This document shows positions 1 through 12,029 of a stretch of DNA of 64,000 bases, piece after piece. Source of the stretch: Channallabes apus (Eukaryota; Chordata; Actinopteri; Siluriformes; Clariidae); contig CM060115.1 in NCBI GenBank assembly GCA_030522415.1, positions 12,385,315 through 12,449,314 on the forward strand, read 5' to 3'. The translations under genes and the position numbers were made by a program. The notes beneath the pieces are model-generated. The model made no database searches. It was not told where the DNA came from and saw nothing but the letters and a program-made list of their open reading frames with translations. The first letter of the stretch is position 1. Every line of letters begins with the position of its first letter.

Positions 1-88
1 ATGTAACTTTGTTGTGAGGGAAAGCGAGAAAGAGGCCGACAAAGGAAGACAGAAAGGGAGAGAAAAAGAAATATCATGCACAAGAAGG

Positions 89-469
89 GGCGGCGCGGTG
101 GTGTAGTGGTTAGCACTGTCGCCTTGCACCTCCAGGGTCTGGGTTCGATTCCCCGGCCAGGCTCGATTCCCGTCTCCGTGTGCATGGAGTTTGCATGTTC
201 TCCCCGTGCTTGGTGGGTTTCCTCCGGGTACTCCGGTTTCCTCCCACAGTCCAAAGATATGCAGGTTAGGCTAATTGGCGTTCCTAAATTGCCCGTAGTG
301 TGTGTGATTGGGTGTGTGCGTGTGTGTGTGTGTGTGTGTGCCCTGCGATGGATTGGCACCCTGTCCAGGGTGTACCCCGCCTAGTGCCCGAAGTCTCCTG
401 GGATAGGCTCCAGGTCCCCCGCGACCCTGAACACAGGATTAAGCGGTATAGAAAATGAATGAATGAATG
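89..469 (+). mobile_element. tRNA-derived SINE (family A), full length
   Basis: A tRNA-like head with A box TAGTGGTTAGCAC and B box GGTTCGATTCC, body TGGAGTTTGCATGTTCTCCC ... CCCACAGTCCAAAGATATGC, and tail TAAGCGGTATAGAAAATGAA plus GAATG repeats. Inside slc6a6 intron 5. Confidence 0.85.
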
Positions 470-721
470 CAGACAAAAGAAGGCAGAAAGGGAGAGAAAG
501 AGAAAGAAAAAATGCACAAGATGGAAAGAAAGAAATAGAAAAAAACTTATCCGCTACTTTTAAGTGAAAATCTAAATGAATGAATTGTAGCACAATTATT
601 ACACAATCTCTGCTTTCACTGAACAATTTCTAAAAACTTTACTTTTATTGTTTGTGTGTTATTACAAACACACACACACACTCTCACACACTCACACACA
701 CACACACGGACTGTAGTGTAC

Positions 722-856
722 CTCAGGATCTTTGAGGCGGCTCAGATCGGGGTACAGGTAGAACTTAATGCCCTCGGCAGCACCAGGCAGAGTCACGCCT
801 CGCACAAGCAACACAATGAGCATGAGGAAGGGGAAGGTAGCGGTGAAGTACACCAC
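722..856 (-). CDS. slc6a6: slc6a6 coding exon 5 (last in window)
   Basis: 135 bp encoding TM5 ([20 protein letters not shown]) and the [17 protein letters not shown] loop that is strongly conserved in the taurine/GABA transporter branch. The donor GTACAC is followed by a TG-rich tract; the next exon is outside the window. Confidence 0.92.
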
Positions 857-983
857 CTACAGGAGAGTCAGATTAATGCACACGGGATAGACATGTCTGT
901 AATGACGCAGTATAGTGTGTGTACACAAACAGACGTATAGTTTTACATCTGTATATATCTGTATATCTGTCGTTGTTCTAGTG

Positions 984-1029
<46 letters not shown>

Positions 1030-4000
1030 GCTCACACATTTGGGTTTAATGTCTAATTTGTCCGTCTGTTCCTTCATCCTCGTCTCTTCATCCCTCCCTC
1101 CCTCCCTCCCTCCCTCCTTCTGTCCTACTGTCTCACTTTGCCAGTGGATTTCACTCCTTTCCAGATGCAGAAGAAGCAGATGACCCAGACGGCGAGCAGA
1201 CACAGAGCCAGATCCCACTTCAGCTCGCCCACCTCATCGATCCCAGACGACAGACTCAGCACGTTACGCCTGATACGGAGATAAAGAAGACGAGAACAAA
1301 AATAAGATGAATAAGCATGCACAAGAAGGAGCGATAGAGAACGTGAAAAAGTGGGCATAAGAAAGGACAGAGAGAGAGAGAGAGAGAGAGATGGAGGGTG
1401 AAGGAGTGAAAGAGACGGGAAAAGAGAGATGAACAAGATAATTAATCACAAAATGATAGCAACAGGAAGAAGCAGGACAAAAACAGAAAGAAAGAAAGAA
1501 AGAACGAGACATTATAGTGCGTCTCTAAAATAAAACAGGTAATGTGTAATAAATGTGGCTTATAATGTGAACGTAGCCATTATTCATTCAAATCACAGTC
1601 CGTTTTGAATATGAATATGTATACTGGTTGACGTGTACTGTATGTTGTTATCACGTGCACTCACTCCCAGAACTCGGTCACGGGCGAGGTGAAGTTGGTG
1701 AGGTTGGTGACGTTGGCCGAGAGCCAGAGGGTTTTGTTCTTGCGGATGGTGTCCTCGATGCAGTTCGCGGTGTTCCAGCTGTGGCGACATCGCGCCCACG
1801 GCAGCTCTCTCTGCAAACACTGCAGCAGGTAATACAGACCCCAAGCCAGGATCACGATGTAGTAGATGTTCAGCAGGGACACGATCACAATGGATGCGTA
1901 GCCAATTCCTGACACACACACACACACACACACAGATGTAGAATATTAGTCAAGAGCTAACGTTATGTTGCATGATGTGTTTTGTTGTTTTTGTTTTGTT
2001 CATTGTGTTGCAACATGTTTACCATCTATCGCCATCTACTGCACTGGAGTGGTATTGTTCGCTTTTGGATTTTGGAGTCTTTAAATTAAGGCGTTCATTG
2101 ATCTATTCATCTTCTACACTGCTGAGGCCTATCTTATGAAACTTTGGGCACAAGGTGGGGTAGAGCCAGGAAAGGGTGCCAATCCATCGTAGGACAAACA
2201 TGCACACACCACACACGTTCATTCACCCCAATTAACCTGATCTTCATGTCTTTGGACTGTGAGAGGAAACCCCGTCAAGCACGGGGAGAACAAGCAAACT
2301 CCACACACACACAGACCCGAGGTGGGAATCGAACCCTGACCACTTTATTCTGTCTACACAGTCGCGCATCCCAGGAGTCCTAGGGCAAAAGGCGGGATAC
2401 CCCTGGACGGGGTGCTAATCCATCTCAGGACACACACACACTCCAGGCTATTTGGGAACGGCATTTAGCCTAACCTGCATGTCTTTGAACTGTGGGAGGA
2501 AACCGTAGAACCTGGAGGAAACCCACCAAGCAACATGCAAACTTCATGCACACAGACCCTGGGGCAGGAATCGAACCCGAACCCTGTAGCTCCAAGGCGA
2601 CAGTGATAACCAATACGCCATTAGAGGGCGTGCCACCAGCAGGCGCCAGATCTGTTAACACACGCCACAGCTGCACCTTTTATGTTCAGCTCGTGTGGTG
2701 GGTTCGTTCTGCTGTTGAGCACCAACCAGCCTTCCTGCCCTGACGACCTCTAAAGGTTTTCGTAAAAAGTCGAGGGCAGCCAAAAGGCACTGGGCCAGTT
2801 ATAATTGCGACAGCTGACTCTAATCCAAAGTGCGTGATTATGTGTGTGGACGAGTGTGTGCGTGAGCCTGTGAGGATGTTCAGCTGCTCCAGTCTTCCAT
2901 GACGTTTCTTTACCACGGCATTCTAGCCCCCGGACAAAAAGGGGAGTCTGTAAAGGAACATGCAACCCCGTATCCCATTTTAATCTGTTTGCGCTCTTGA
3001 GGGTTTTGATGTATCGATGATGACCGCTTGGGTGTGAGACGCCAAGTGCACTGGGACAATAATGAAAGGGCTTAGAAGTGTCAAAAACACACATTTTTCC
3101 GTCTCTCACTCTTATTCGTGCTGCAAACAGATGAGATCCAATCGAGAAATCTATCTTAGTCATCGCTGGCTGCTGTTGCCATGGCAATGCAGATTCCAAA
3201 ATGTCCTGAATACTGGAGTCTGGGCATCAGTCAGCATATGCGTGTGGGTGCACCATTGAAACAGGACAAGAGCAGAGACCGTACTATAGTAACAGAACCA
3301 GGTATGTGTGTGTGTGTGTGTGTGTGTGTCTGTTTGAGTGTGTGTAGGTTATTTATGTATTTACGCATTACTTAAATGGGTCAAGGGTTCAAAGGTACAT
3401 ACTGGATAGTGATAATGGCACGGTAGGGTGTGTTTCACTGCTCTGAGCACTTTGATAATCGGTACGTGATTGCAAAACAATGTTGTGGCCAAAATCTGAC
3501 CGTGGTGTACGGTAGCGGACAATCAACACACACCGTGCAAGAATAAAGAGCTACAGTATAGCAAACATAATGTAACTCGGATAAATTAAGTGCTAGTGCC
3601 TAGTAAGTGTACACACTGAACAATACAGTATTCCTACATGACATGTGAGTGTAAAGTAATGATTATCTGTGTGCGTTTATTGCGCCAAATATCTGTATCT
3701 GGAATAAAATGGAAAGTGGGTGTGGCCCAAACCATTGAGTCGTAGATGTTTTGTTAGTTCCTTAACCTTGCGTAAATCTCTCCAAGACTTTTCGTTAACT
3801 TTACTATTTTGTATTATACCTATCTAATACATTTAGTCTATTCTCTATCTTAAAATATTAACGTACGGTTAAAAAGGATGATGTAAAGTCTTAAAATGTT
3901 TACACATCCAGGGTTTTTTTTTTTTTTTTTAGTCGTGTCCAATTCCTCCCCGTCACTAGGGGGCTCCACATTAAGGCTACCACTACCATTCAGCCGGGAG

Positions 4001-6139
4001 GGACGAAGACTATCACGTGTTTGCTCCGAATCGCGTGACGCCAGCCGACCGCATCTTTTCGTACTGCTTGCTCACGCACCGTTAGGGGCGGAGTAACACA
4101 CTCGGAGGACAGCGCTGTCCTCCGAGTGTGTTACTCCGCCCCTAACGGTGCGTGAGCAAGCAGTACGAAAAGATGCGGTAATCCGCTCCTTCCGCGTGCG
4201 CGAGCTCACAGACGCCCCTGATTGGCTGTAGAGCCGTGATTAATGTGGGAGCACAAAGTACCTCTCATCCCTCCCCTCTGAGAGAGCTCGGCCAATCAGC
4301 TCTCTCTTGACCTCCGGCTGTGAGAGGTAACAGCATCACCCGGGAAGCGAACCAGCGATCTCCGAACGATAGGGCGAGCGCTTTACCACTGCGCCACTCG
4401 GAGGCCCCAGGCCTGCTGGTTTGCTGATTTTTCCCTTGGGTTAGCCGGTTCGAGTGGGTCACCGGATCCACATATAGTACTGTACAACAGTCTAGAGCCA
4501 ACCTCTGATTTATTCATATTTTGCTTCCACAGAGCCAGGATTTCTTGTATTTTACTGAAGTCTTGAGGAGTAGTTCCCCAGGCTTCCTGAAGGACTTTCT
4601 GGCTCTCATTTTTCCACCAATACGGTTCTGGAGCTCGTGCCCAATTGTTAACCATTTCTTTGTTTTCAGACAGAAAAAAAATGGTTCCATGGCGGCACCA
4701 ATACTTTGCCGGGCCAGAACAAAGAACCGCTTACAGTATGTACATTGCTGGGGGTTGGGATTATCAGGAACAACAAAAGGTTTGTAACCCCTTCTTTGAA
4801 AAAATGGACTCAATATGCAGTGGGCAGCTCAAATGCTTTCTAGTGACGATAATGGCCAGGAAAACTGCTCGCAAAGCCATTGTCGTAATGTAGCCCATAG
4901 AAAAACAAAGCCAGGTCTTTGGCGGTTAGCTATTGAACCAGCACCAGCACCTGGTTTAATAGCGAACTGCTACTGTTATGGCTCTCCTTTTCCCTGAGTG
5001 GCTGGAACAGACGAGAGGGGAAATGAGGTCGCTGCTGCGGTTGCACAGCACTGACACGACCCTCCCTAACTTGTTCGGTCCCGGAACCACCAGTAGGAGT
5101 GAAAACCCTAATCTACTTCACCCTGCTGCATGTAAGACAAAATTTCTTTTTGTTGTTGTGTCCCATGTGATGGATTGGCACGCTGTCCAGGGTGTACCCT
5201 GCCTCGTGCCCTGAGTCTCCTGGGATAGGCTCCAGGTCCCCGCGACCCTAAATACAGGATAAAGCGGTATAGAAGATGAATGAATGAATGTCCCATGTGA
5301 TTACAGGCCATGAGGCACAACATTTTTTTATTTTTTTTCAAAACCACTTACTGAAACATGAATAAGGTGCCTCCTGTTCGTATTTGTGTTCGCATCAGTT
5401 CGGTCTGAATGATGTGATAATAATAACAATGTGCACGCAAAAACTCCAGGGTGAAAGTACACGCAAGGTGGAACTAATCATCCGTGAAGGAAAGTGTGTA
5501 TACAAAACACAACACTGCTGAGAGTTCATTCTAAAGAGAGAACAACATCTCCCGCTGCTGCCCGGAAACCAAAACTGCCCCAGGAACACAGCTCGCACCG
5601 CTTAGGCGCTAGAAGTCACACACAAACACGAACACATTACAACAACCAACAACGATTATGGCGTGATTTCCAAAGTGAAATAATCGAATCAGTGCTTGTT
5701 TGCTAATCTGGGTGTTTGATTGGACGGTCACATCACCAGCTCTCGGCAGACGTGACCGTTATTAGTACAGGAAACGATTTCTATGTAATCATGATCTCTT
5801 CTGAGACTCTGATCACACAGCTGACCTATTTTAAACCTGCGGTGTCATAGCGAATTAGAAATCTCATGCATCATTTAAACATGGTGCCAAAATCTCCTGT
5901 ACGACATCCATCAGTTTTTTTTTTTCCTATCTCGCTTCCTGTCTTGTGCTTTCTGTCTCCCGCTCTGATTTGGAGTCGATGGATCGCTTCCTCTCACCGG
6001 TGAAGATGGGGCAGAGTTTCTCCCAGCAGGTGATCCCTCCTTCAGAGGTGAACTGGCCCAGCGCCACCTCCAGGAAGAACACGGGAAGTCCTCCACCAAA
6101 CAGGAAGATGAAATATGGGATGAGAAACGCACCTGTGAA

Positions 6140-6180
<41 letters not shown>

Positions 6181-7354
6181 AGACCCAGAGAAGGAGAAAC
6201 TCTTTGGATAGTGAGACAGGTGAAGAGTATCCGTGAGCAACAATCATCAACGATAAGAAGACAATTATAATAAGGGAGTAAGAAAATTGCTTAAGATTGA
6301 GACATTTTTGTCCACTTAAGAGTCGAACTTGTAAAAAAGAAAAAAAAAATTGAAATCTAAAATCAAGTCTATAAAAAAATTGTTGGATCATTTAGAATCT
6401 AAATCAGAATGGATTCTAAAACAAATCAATCTTTTAAGAATCGAAATCAGAATTGTTTACATAACAAAACAATGTGTTTAGGTTCTAAATAAGAATCGAT
6501 TCTATAAACAAAACATTCTACTTCTATAAACAAAACATTCTATTTCAATTCTAAACCAATTCTACACCTATTTCTATTTAAAATATTTCATTTCGATTTT
6601 AGATTTTCTATTATTTTGTTCCATAACAAAATTGTTATATATTTACTTTACTGTTAAGGCTCTATGTTCTTTTTATGGAACTCTTTTAAAAAAAATCACT
6701 TTGTTCTTTGATGACGACTTCTATCGTTACTTCTTGTGCATCACTGTGGCACACATTGGCTGACATACTGTATAGATGCAGTGAAGTATTAACGATAATT
6801 AAACTCAAACGTTTAACATAATGACACGGTTCAGGGTGAGGATGAGGTACGGGTGGTTTCAGGGATGCTGGAGACTGGAGTTTTGTCCCCATACTGTATG
6901 GCTGGCTGTCGGTTTGGCCCATTAACGCCACCCTTCACATCAAGGTGAAACGAATGAGTATATTTAGACCATGTTTACACCACATGGTTTGAAAAAGACT
7001 TTATTTATGAAAAACAGAGTGAGCTCTACACTGCTGAGAAGCACAAGTCACCTTCGTCATTCCCAGATCATAGGGGAAAGATGGATGGAAACTCATAGAC
7101 ACAAACACAACTTCTAAACACTAACCTCCACCGTTCTTGTAGCAGAGGTACGGGAACCGCCAGACGTTCCCTAATCCGACAAAGCCGCCAGCGACGGAGA
7201 GCAGGAAGTCCAGTTTGCTGGCCCATTTCTCTCTCTGTGGCGGTTTTCCCTCTGCCTCGTCCTCTGGCCTCGTCCCCGGACTTTTACCTGGAGATGGCTT
7301 TAGCGTGTCCTTATGGAAATCCTTCAGACACTGCAGCTTCTCTTTCTGTGCCAT
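722..7354 (-). CDS. slc6a6: Taurine transporter (SLC6 family), 5' half of gene
   Basis: Na+/Cl- dependent taurine carrier of the plasma membrane (SLC6 neurotransmitter-symporter family). Five coding exons are seen, spliced in order 7354-7126, 6132-5998, 1908-1665, 1269-1137 and 856-722; all junctions are GT-AG and all phases join, giving residues 1-292 of a family that is about 620 aa long. The start [15 protein letters not shown] and the acidic/proline N-tail closely match vertebrate TauT. The family signature [15 protein letters not shown] lies in TM1, and TM1-TM5 are present. Extracellular loop 2 has a C-x8-C pair and four N-glycosylation sequons. Remaining exons (TM6-TM12) must lie left of the window. 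Which teleost duplicate (a or b) this is cannot be decided. Other SLC6 members (GABA, creatine) fit the N-terminus less well. Confidence 0.93.
985..1028. repeat. (CA)n microsatellite
   Basis: About 22 uninterrupted CA units in slc6a6 intron 4; TG on the transcribed strand. A (CCCT)n run follows at 1092-1118. Confidence 0.9.
1137..1269 (-). CDS. slc6a6: slc6a6 coding exon 4
   Basis: Encodes [20 protein letters not shown] and TM4 ([17 protein letters not shown]), ending in phase 0 at STGK with donor GTGAGA. Confidence 0.92.
1665..1908 (-). CDS. slc6a6: slc6a6 coding exon 3
   Basis: Encodes TM3 ([18 protein letters not shown]) and extracellular loop 2 with [10 protein letters not shown] (likely disulfide) and sequons NKT, NVT, NLT and NFT. 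In some relatives this region is split in two exons; here it is one 244-bp exon. The acceptor lies directly behind a TG repeat. Confidence 0.92.
2098..2384 (-). mobile_element. SINE family A, diverged copy
   Basis: Reverse orientation; recognisable body (CCAATCCATCGTAGGAC, GGGAGAACAAGCAAACTCCA) and a degraded head. In slc6a6 intron 2. Confidence 0.7.
2385..2630 (-). mobile_element. SINE family A, second adjacent copy
   Basis: Abuts the previous copy in the same orientation, missing its 3' tail: GGGGTGCTAATCCATCTCAG through AAGGCGACAGTGATAACC. Confidence 0.7.
2640..3925. other. slc6a6 intron 2, no recognised feature
   Basis: Unique-looking intronic sequence with one short TG run (3303-3330). 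No exon or repeat family recognised. Confidence 0.5.
3930..4412 (-). mobile_element. tRNA-derived SINE (family C) containing an internal inverted duplication
   Basis: Head on the minus strand: GGCCTCCGAGTGGCGCAGTG with A and B boxes (GCTGGTTCGCTTCCC). Body includes GAGAGAGCTGATTGGCCGAG and CAATCAGGGGCGTCTGTGAG. Its 3' half is disrupted by a perfect palindrome (separate entry). Another family C copy at 42.4 kb lacks the palindrome. Confidence 0.8.
4048..4179. repeat. Perfect spacerless palindrome, 132 bp
   Basis: Two 66-bp arms meet at AGCGCT with no spacer and no mismatch; the first mismatch is 4047/4180. One arm is the normal SINE C sequence CGCTGTCCTCCGAGTGTGTT onward, the other its inverted duplicate. 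Confidence 0.95.
4415..5155. other. slc6a6 intron 2, unassigned
   Basis: Intronic. 4520-4830 gives short open frames on both strands (for example [21 protein letters not shown] on the minus strand) that look like old repeat DNA; no family assigned. Confidence 0.35.
5158..5292 (+). mobile_element. SINE family A, 3' fragment
   Basis: Starts inside the body (GATGGATTGGCACGCTGTCC) and runs to the GAATGAATG tail; 5' truncated. Confidence 0.7.
5998..6132 (-). CDS. slc6a6: slc6a6 coding exon 2
   Basis: 135 bp, a typical SLC6 exon length, encoding TM2 ([20 protein letters not shown]) and the [17 protein letters not shown] loop. The acceptor follows a (CT)n tract and the donor is GTGAGAG. Confidence 0.92.
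6144..6178. repeat. (GA)n microsatellite at the slc6a6 exon 2 acceptor
   Basis: Pure GA on the plus strand. On the transcribed strand it is the CT polypyrimidine tract just upstream of the acceptor. Confidence 0.9.
7126..7354 (-). CDS. slc6a6: slc6a6 coding exon 1
   Basis: Initiator ATG at 7354, cytoplasmic N-tail (residues 1-50) and TM1 with the substrate/Na+ site segment [14 protein letters not shown]. Ends in phase 1 at donor GTTAGT. The ATG is the first Met matching the family start. Confidence 0.92.
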
Positions 7355-8094
7355 ACTAAAGACAGAGAGAGAAATCCTAAAGTAAACCAACAATCGAGTG
7401 CCTCGTAGAGTTTGTGTACTTTTGCGAAAGTATTCGACAGTTCAATATTAGTATCCCATCATCATCCCATATTTCCCACAGTCCAGTCCAAGACCTACGT
7501 TTTCCAAAAACAATACAAACAAGAACATATTTAAAGCCAAGAATCCCAAATCCACCAAAAGGTCAACCACAAAAGGAAAGAAGCTTAATAAATAAGTAAA
7601 GCAAAGTCAGGGACCTGAAGTACAAAAGGTGGAAAGTGATTCCTTTTGACGCAGCATGATGTGGTCACGACAGAAGATGTAGGTAAGACAGAAGGTGGAC
7701 TTGCTGAAGAAGATCAGATCCATTGTTTCTGGGAGGAACTTGGGAAGTTACAGCAGATAGCAGTGAGCTGATCATGAGACCGATGTGTAGTCCATCTGAC
7801 CTGTATACTCTGGCACCGGGATGTTGGCAGTGACAGTGTTGGTCCCTGTGTATGGCAGGTTGTGGTGCATTGAGTGTTTCTATCATGGCCAGCACTGATT
7901 TTGGTTTTTGTGGGATTGGACCGGATGGGCTGGGCTTTGGTCCCTGCTGGCATGGGTGGGCCTTGGGTTCTATGATCCTGTAACCAGTTTGTTGTATAGT
8001 TGGGCATGAATGTTGCTCAATTCGGGTGTACATCTTTGGTTCATCTCGGGTACGAGGTACCCACTGTCCAATGCTTCCTGGTTCCAGTATTAAA

Positions 8095-8215
8095 AAGATC
8101 TATTGTGTCTATCTGTTGTGTACCCCAGCCACTGGATACAGTGCCGGTCCCAAGCCCGGATAAAACGGGTCAGGAAGGGCATCTGGCATAATAACCTGTG
8201 CTAAACTTGTATGTG
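8095..8215 (+). mobile_element. RTE-type LINE 3' tail
   Basis: Contains GTGCCGGTCCCAAGCCCGGA and GTCAGGAAGGGCATCTGGCA, characteristic of a fish non-LTR element 3' end. Upstream sequence (7650-8095) may belong to it, but no RT motifs are visible. Confidence 0.5.
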
Positions 8216-8219
8216 CAAA

Positions 8220-9195
8220 AAAGACCAACAACAACATTGTGTCTAATGTCTTAGAAACCGAGGATTTTTTATTCTCAGAGCCTTACAGTACTGAGAGTTA
8301 CCAAGATCCTGGCTATTCATGGCCATTTATTGCTACAGTCCTATTTCTTCAAGGATACTACTGTATGTTCTCTAGGATCTTTATTTTCACATTTTCAAAA
8401 TAACTGTATTTTTCCTGGCGAATTATGGGTTATCAAGTTCCTGTAGAGTCCATAAACTCAACAAGGCATGTCATTTATTGTAAAGTTGATCAAATGAATG
8501 GACCTTTGCTGACCTAAACGTATTAAGGGAATATAGGGGTTTTCTTGTTGGCTCTAGTTGTGTTTAAGTGTCCGGTGAGCGCGGATGAAGCGCAGAGGGT
8601 TTTCTACACATAGGAGTCAATGACGGTGTTCACACGGGCTTTGGTGACGTGCGTTTGTCCGACTGCGCGTTTATACGGTGTTAAAAAAACGTCGCATGCA
8701 GCTTTTTCTTGGCGTTTAAATCCCAACGAACGCAAGGCAACCGCATCTAGTTCGTCAGAAGATCCATTAGGCCGCTGGGTAGATTTCACAGACCCCAACA
8801 TGAGGGTCACTGGCAGACCTGACCATAAGGCACCTTGTTTCTGAAAAAGTATTTATTGAATATGAAAAATTTCTATAACCAATAATGTGAGTGTGATTGT
8901 AATAACAAAGGCCTGGGAACGTCCCTACCCCCCCCTACAGTTACGTTTGAAGTTATTCTAGGTCCTTAGGGATCCGATGTGGTCGTATATGTTTGAGGTG
9001 ATAATACTGGAGCTGTAGGTCTTGCCTGGAGACCGTCACAGTTTGGTAAACAAAAGTGTGCAAGAAACTATTGCTGAGGGTGCTCAGGGCGAGACTGGGA
9101 ATAACCTGACAGGTACACTTTACACATAAACCCTTTACCCAGTAAGTGAAGTATCTTATACATACCCCTAGTCAAACTTGTATTCACCGTACTCA
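8220..9195. other. Intergenic, no recognised feature
   Basis: Slight CpG enrichment at 8570-8780 but no credible ORF, RNA gene or repeat recognised. Confidence 0.4.
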
Positions 9196-9199
9196 CGCT

Positions 9200-9462
9200 C
9201 ATCGTCTATACTGTACGGCTTATAACGGATAGGGTCGCGGGGTGCCAATCCATCGCAGGCACGCACACATACAGTAAGCACAGTCACACGGGCAGTTCGG
9301 GAACAGCAATTCGGCCTAATATGCATGTCTTTGGACTGTGGGAGGAAACCGGAGCACCCGGAGGAAACCCACCAAACTGCGTAGCCAAGGCAGGAATCCA
9401 ACCCTGAACCTGGAGGTGTAAGGCAACAGTGCTTACTACTGTACCATTAAGCCACCAATCAT
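9200..9462 (-). mobile_element. SINE family A, diverged copy
   Basis: GCCAATCCATCGCAGGCAC, GACTGTGGGAGGAAACCGGA and a decayed tRNA-like head near 9440. Confidence 0.7.
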
Positions 9463-9464
9463 CC

Positions 9465-11100
9465 AATCATAGGTCATAAAGATTATCAGGGGAAGATTGG
9501 TCTGATTATTGCGGAAAGGAAACTTATCTACGGTTAAAAGATTTCTAATTTTGGCATGGCTTTAAGGATAAAAGAGAGAGAGTAGGGGATAGGGTATAAT
9601 CACCATAATCATTCACTTCACCAAATGTGTTTAATGGTCGTGAAAAGGAATCGGAGCACAGAAATCAGTACACTTCAGGATTTCGTAGCCATTTGTAAGC
9701 CTGGTGTTTTTGGTAAACAGTAAAGAGACCCACCACCGAAGTGGACATGCAAATGAGAAGCTTTTAAGATGATAATCTCATAGGGGGGGAAGGGGGGTTC
9801 CCCATAGAGGACACAATATAGTGTCATTAAATTAGATATTTCATAAATACAGTGAAATATTCACAATTCTTCATATTCACCTTCATATTTCCTGGTTCTG
9901 GAGATCTGGTTCGCATTATTCCAATGAGATTACGCTTAAAGGCTTCGCATTAAATGTCAATGTTAGAAATTTGCTTGTACTGGTATTGGCTGGGAATTAG
10001 GTCAGGATTTAATATACCAAACATACAGTAACTGGCTCTTCTTAGTTACAAAGAGCAACAAAGTGAAGGTTCTTCTATTTCTCCCAGCTGAGACCATGTA
10101 GGAGATCAAGGGTCTGAGATTTCCAAATGGACTTTATTACATTTGAGCATGGTGGATTCTTTTTTTTTTTTAAGTGTGAGTGAGATGACAGAATGAGTCC
10201 AATTAGCCATAGGAGGCTGGCAGAAAGATCAGATGGAAGGAATCCGGAGAGAAATGTAAGACCATAGCAAAACCTGGTGATTATCCAGAGAAAATCCCCA
10301 AAGAATGTCCTTTCGAGAACCGTACCGTCTAGGGAAAGCATGGGGGGGGTCAGAGGGATCAGCGCTCCCACGGAAACATAAGCACCTAGTCAGCCCGCGG
10401 ATCGTGGGACTGAACTGCATCGCCAAAACCAATGAAGAAACGGAGCACAGACTTACTCAGCCATGGTGGCCTCGTGGTGGCTGACGGTCGGCATATCGGA
10501 TCGGTTTTACTGTGAGAGATCGAAGGCAAAATCACTCGGCTGGAGCAGGCAACCCCAAGGCTTAATCCAATGCAGAAATTCACAAGGCTTCTGAGTTTAC
10601 CAGAGTCAAAACCAGGCTGAAGGTCAGCTCAGGAGAAGGACATCATAATCCTGACACCAGCACAGATGGTGTGAAACATGGCAGTTGCACATAGCACCAT
10701 GTGAAACAAAATACAGAAAAGTTAGTCGAGGAAACTTAAACAGCCGGCTTTCGCGTCAGGCGCCCACAGATAATCATGTTAAGATTTACAAAAGACACGT
10801 TTACATTTCTGAAGTCATTTCAAATAAACCCTGGAGGCCATTACCGTGAGATCAGACAAAAAAAGGCATAATGTTCGTTAAAATGTTTTGCATTTTCCCA
10901 AGATCCTTAGTGTGTGTGTTTCTGTGTACCAATGTGTTTTGATATTACTGTTACTGTCTACACTTTTTTTATTTAGTCCACGTCTAAATAAAAAAAAATT
11001 TTTTTTTTTAAATATGTATATATTATTTTGGCCTTTCATCCACATGTAACTAGTAAACTAGGGACTGTGTTAATGTTCCTTACTGGACTTTTTACATGCA
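9465..11100. other. Intergenic, no recognised feature
   Basis: Low-complexity stretches only (T-run at 10160, A/T runs at 10990-11010). 10070-10600 looks like old repeat sequence but matches nothing I can name. Confidence 0.35.
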
Positions 11101-11104
11101 TGCG

Positions 11105-11705
11105 CATACACACTGTAAAGAATATTCATTCTAAAATTACAGTAAATTACTGGCAGCTGTTTTGCCAGTAAAATGCTGTTTTATTACAGTACTGTAGAAA
11201 TAGACCTACAGTAAATTGCTGTACTTTGATATACAGTTTATTACTGTGATTTTGTGCTGTTTACTGTATTTTAGTGGTAAATAATTATTCGGACAACTTG
11301 TATTTTTAACAGCATTTAAAAAAATATATATTTTTTTTAGTCCTGCCCAATTCTTTCCCCCCGATTTTCTTCCCAATCTAGTCGTGTCCAATTGAACATC
11401 ACCCGGGATTCAAACCTGCGATGATAGGGCGAGCGCTTTAACCCACTGCGCCACACGGAGGCCCACAAAATCAGCAAAAGTACTTACTGAAGTTTTCATT
11501 AAAGTGTGTTGATTATCTAATTTACAGTTAAATACTGTATACTGTAGTGTATTAAACTGTAAGTACAATATTTACAGTTAAATATTGTAAATCATAGTAA
11601 TGCTGTTTCTTTTACAGTAATGTGCAGTATTTCGAAAAAACTGTCGGAAACTGTAAAAAAAAAAGTCCTGTAAATTTACATCAATTTGTTACAGTACACG
11701 TATAG
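11105..11705. repeat. AT-rich dispersed repeat built on TTTACAGTAA motifs
   Basis: Repeated ACAGTAAATTACTGGCAGC, TTTACAGTTAAATA and reverse motifs on either side of the SINE C fragment; probably a MITE of a type common in fish. Family not determined. Confidence 0.5.
11335..11465 (-). mobile_element. SINE family C, internally deleted copy
   Basis: Tail part TCGTGTCCAATTGAACATCA joined to the head GATAGGGCGAGCGCTTTAAC; most of the body is missing. Inserted in the AT-rich ACAGTAAA repeat. Confidence 0.7.
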
Positions 11706-11959
11706 TTAATCGTACATTACGTTAACAAACAGAGGTGCCTAAATGTACTACGAAGCTCGCTGCTGCTACATACTGTATAAAACTCCGACGACGCAGATCC
11801 CGCAGACGGCGACGGCGGTTTTGGACGAGACCTGTCGGATTTCTACATAGCGCGAGCTGTTGCGTGGACAGAATTTTTTATTTTTTTTTATTAAAAGTAT
11901 AATAAATAAAAAATAACGAACATGGCCTTAGTAAGTGTTTAAATATCAGGTTGTACTAA

Positions 11960-12025
11960 AGAATAGACAAACCTAGAGAGAGCTGATTGGCCGAGCTCTC
12001 TCAGAGGGGAGGGACCAAAGTGCTT
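11960..12025 (+). mobile_element. SINE family C fragment
   Basis: AGAGAGCTGATTGGCCGAGC and AGAGGGGAGGGACCAAAGTG only. Confidence 0.55.
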
Positions 12026-12029
12026 GCAT

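Larger units (their letters stand above)
5300..7125. other. slc6a6 introns 2 and 1 around exon 2
   Basis: Apart from exon 2 and its GA tract this is AT-rich intron. 6280-6600 contains loosely repeated GATTCTAAA/AAATCAATTCT words. No other feature seen. Confidence 0.4.

Noticed and set aside
89..165. tRNA gene
   Set aside because: A and B boxes belong to the tRNA-derived head of a SINE; the cloverleaf is not complete and the same head recurs in many copies.
2750..3199. 149-aa minus-strand ORF as a gene
   Set aside because: No recognisable domain; it lies in slc6a6 intron 2 and shows no splice-supported structure.
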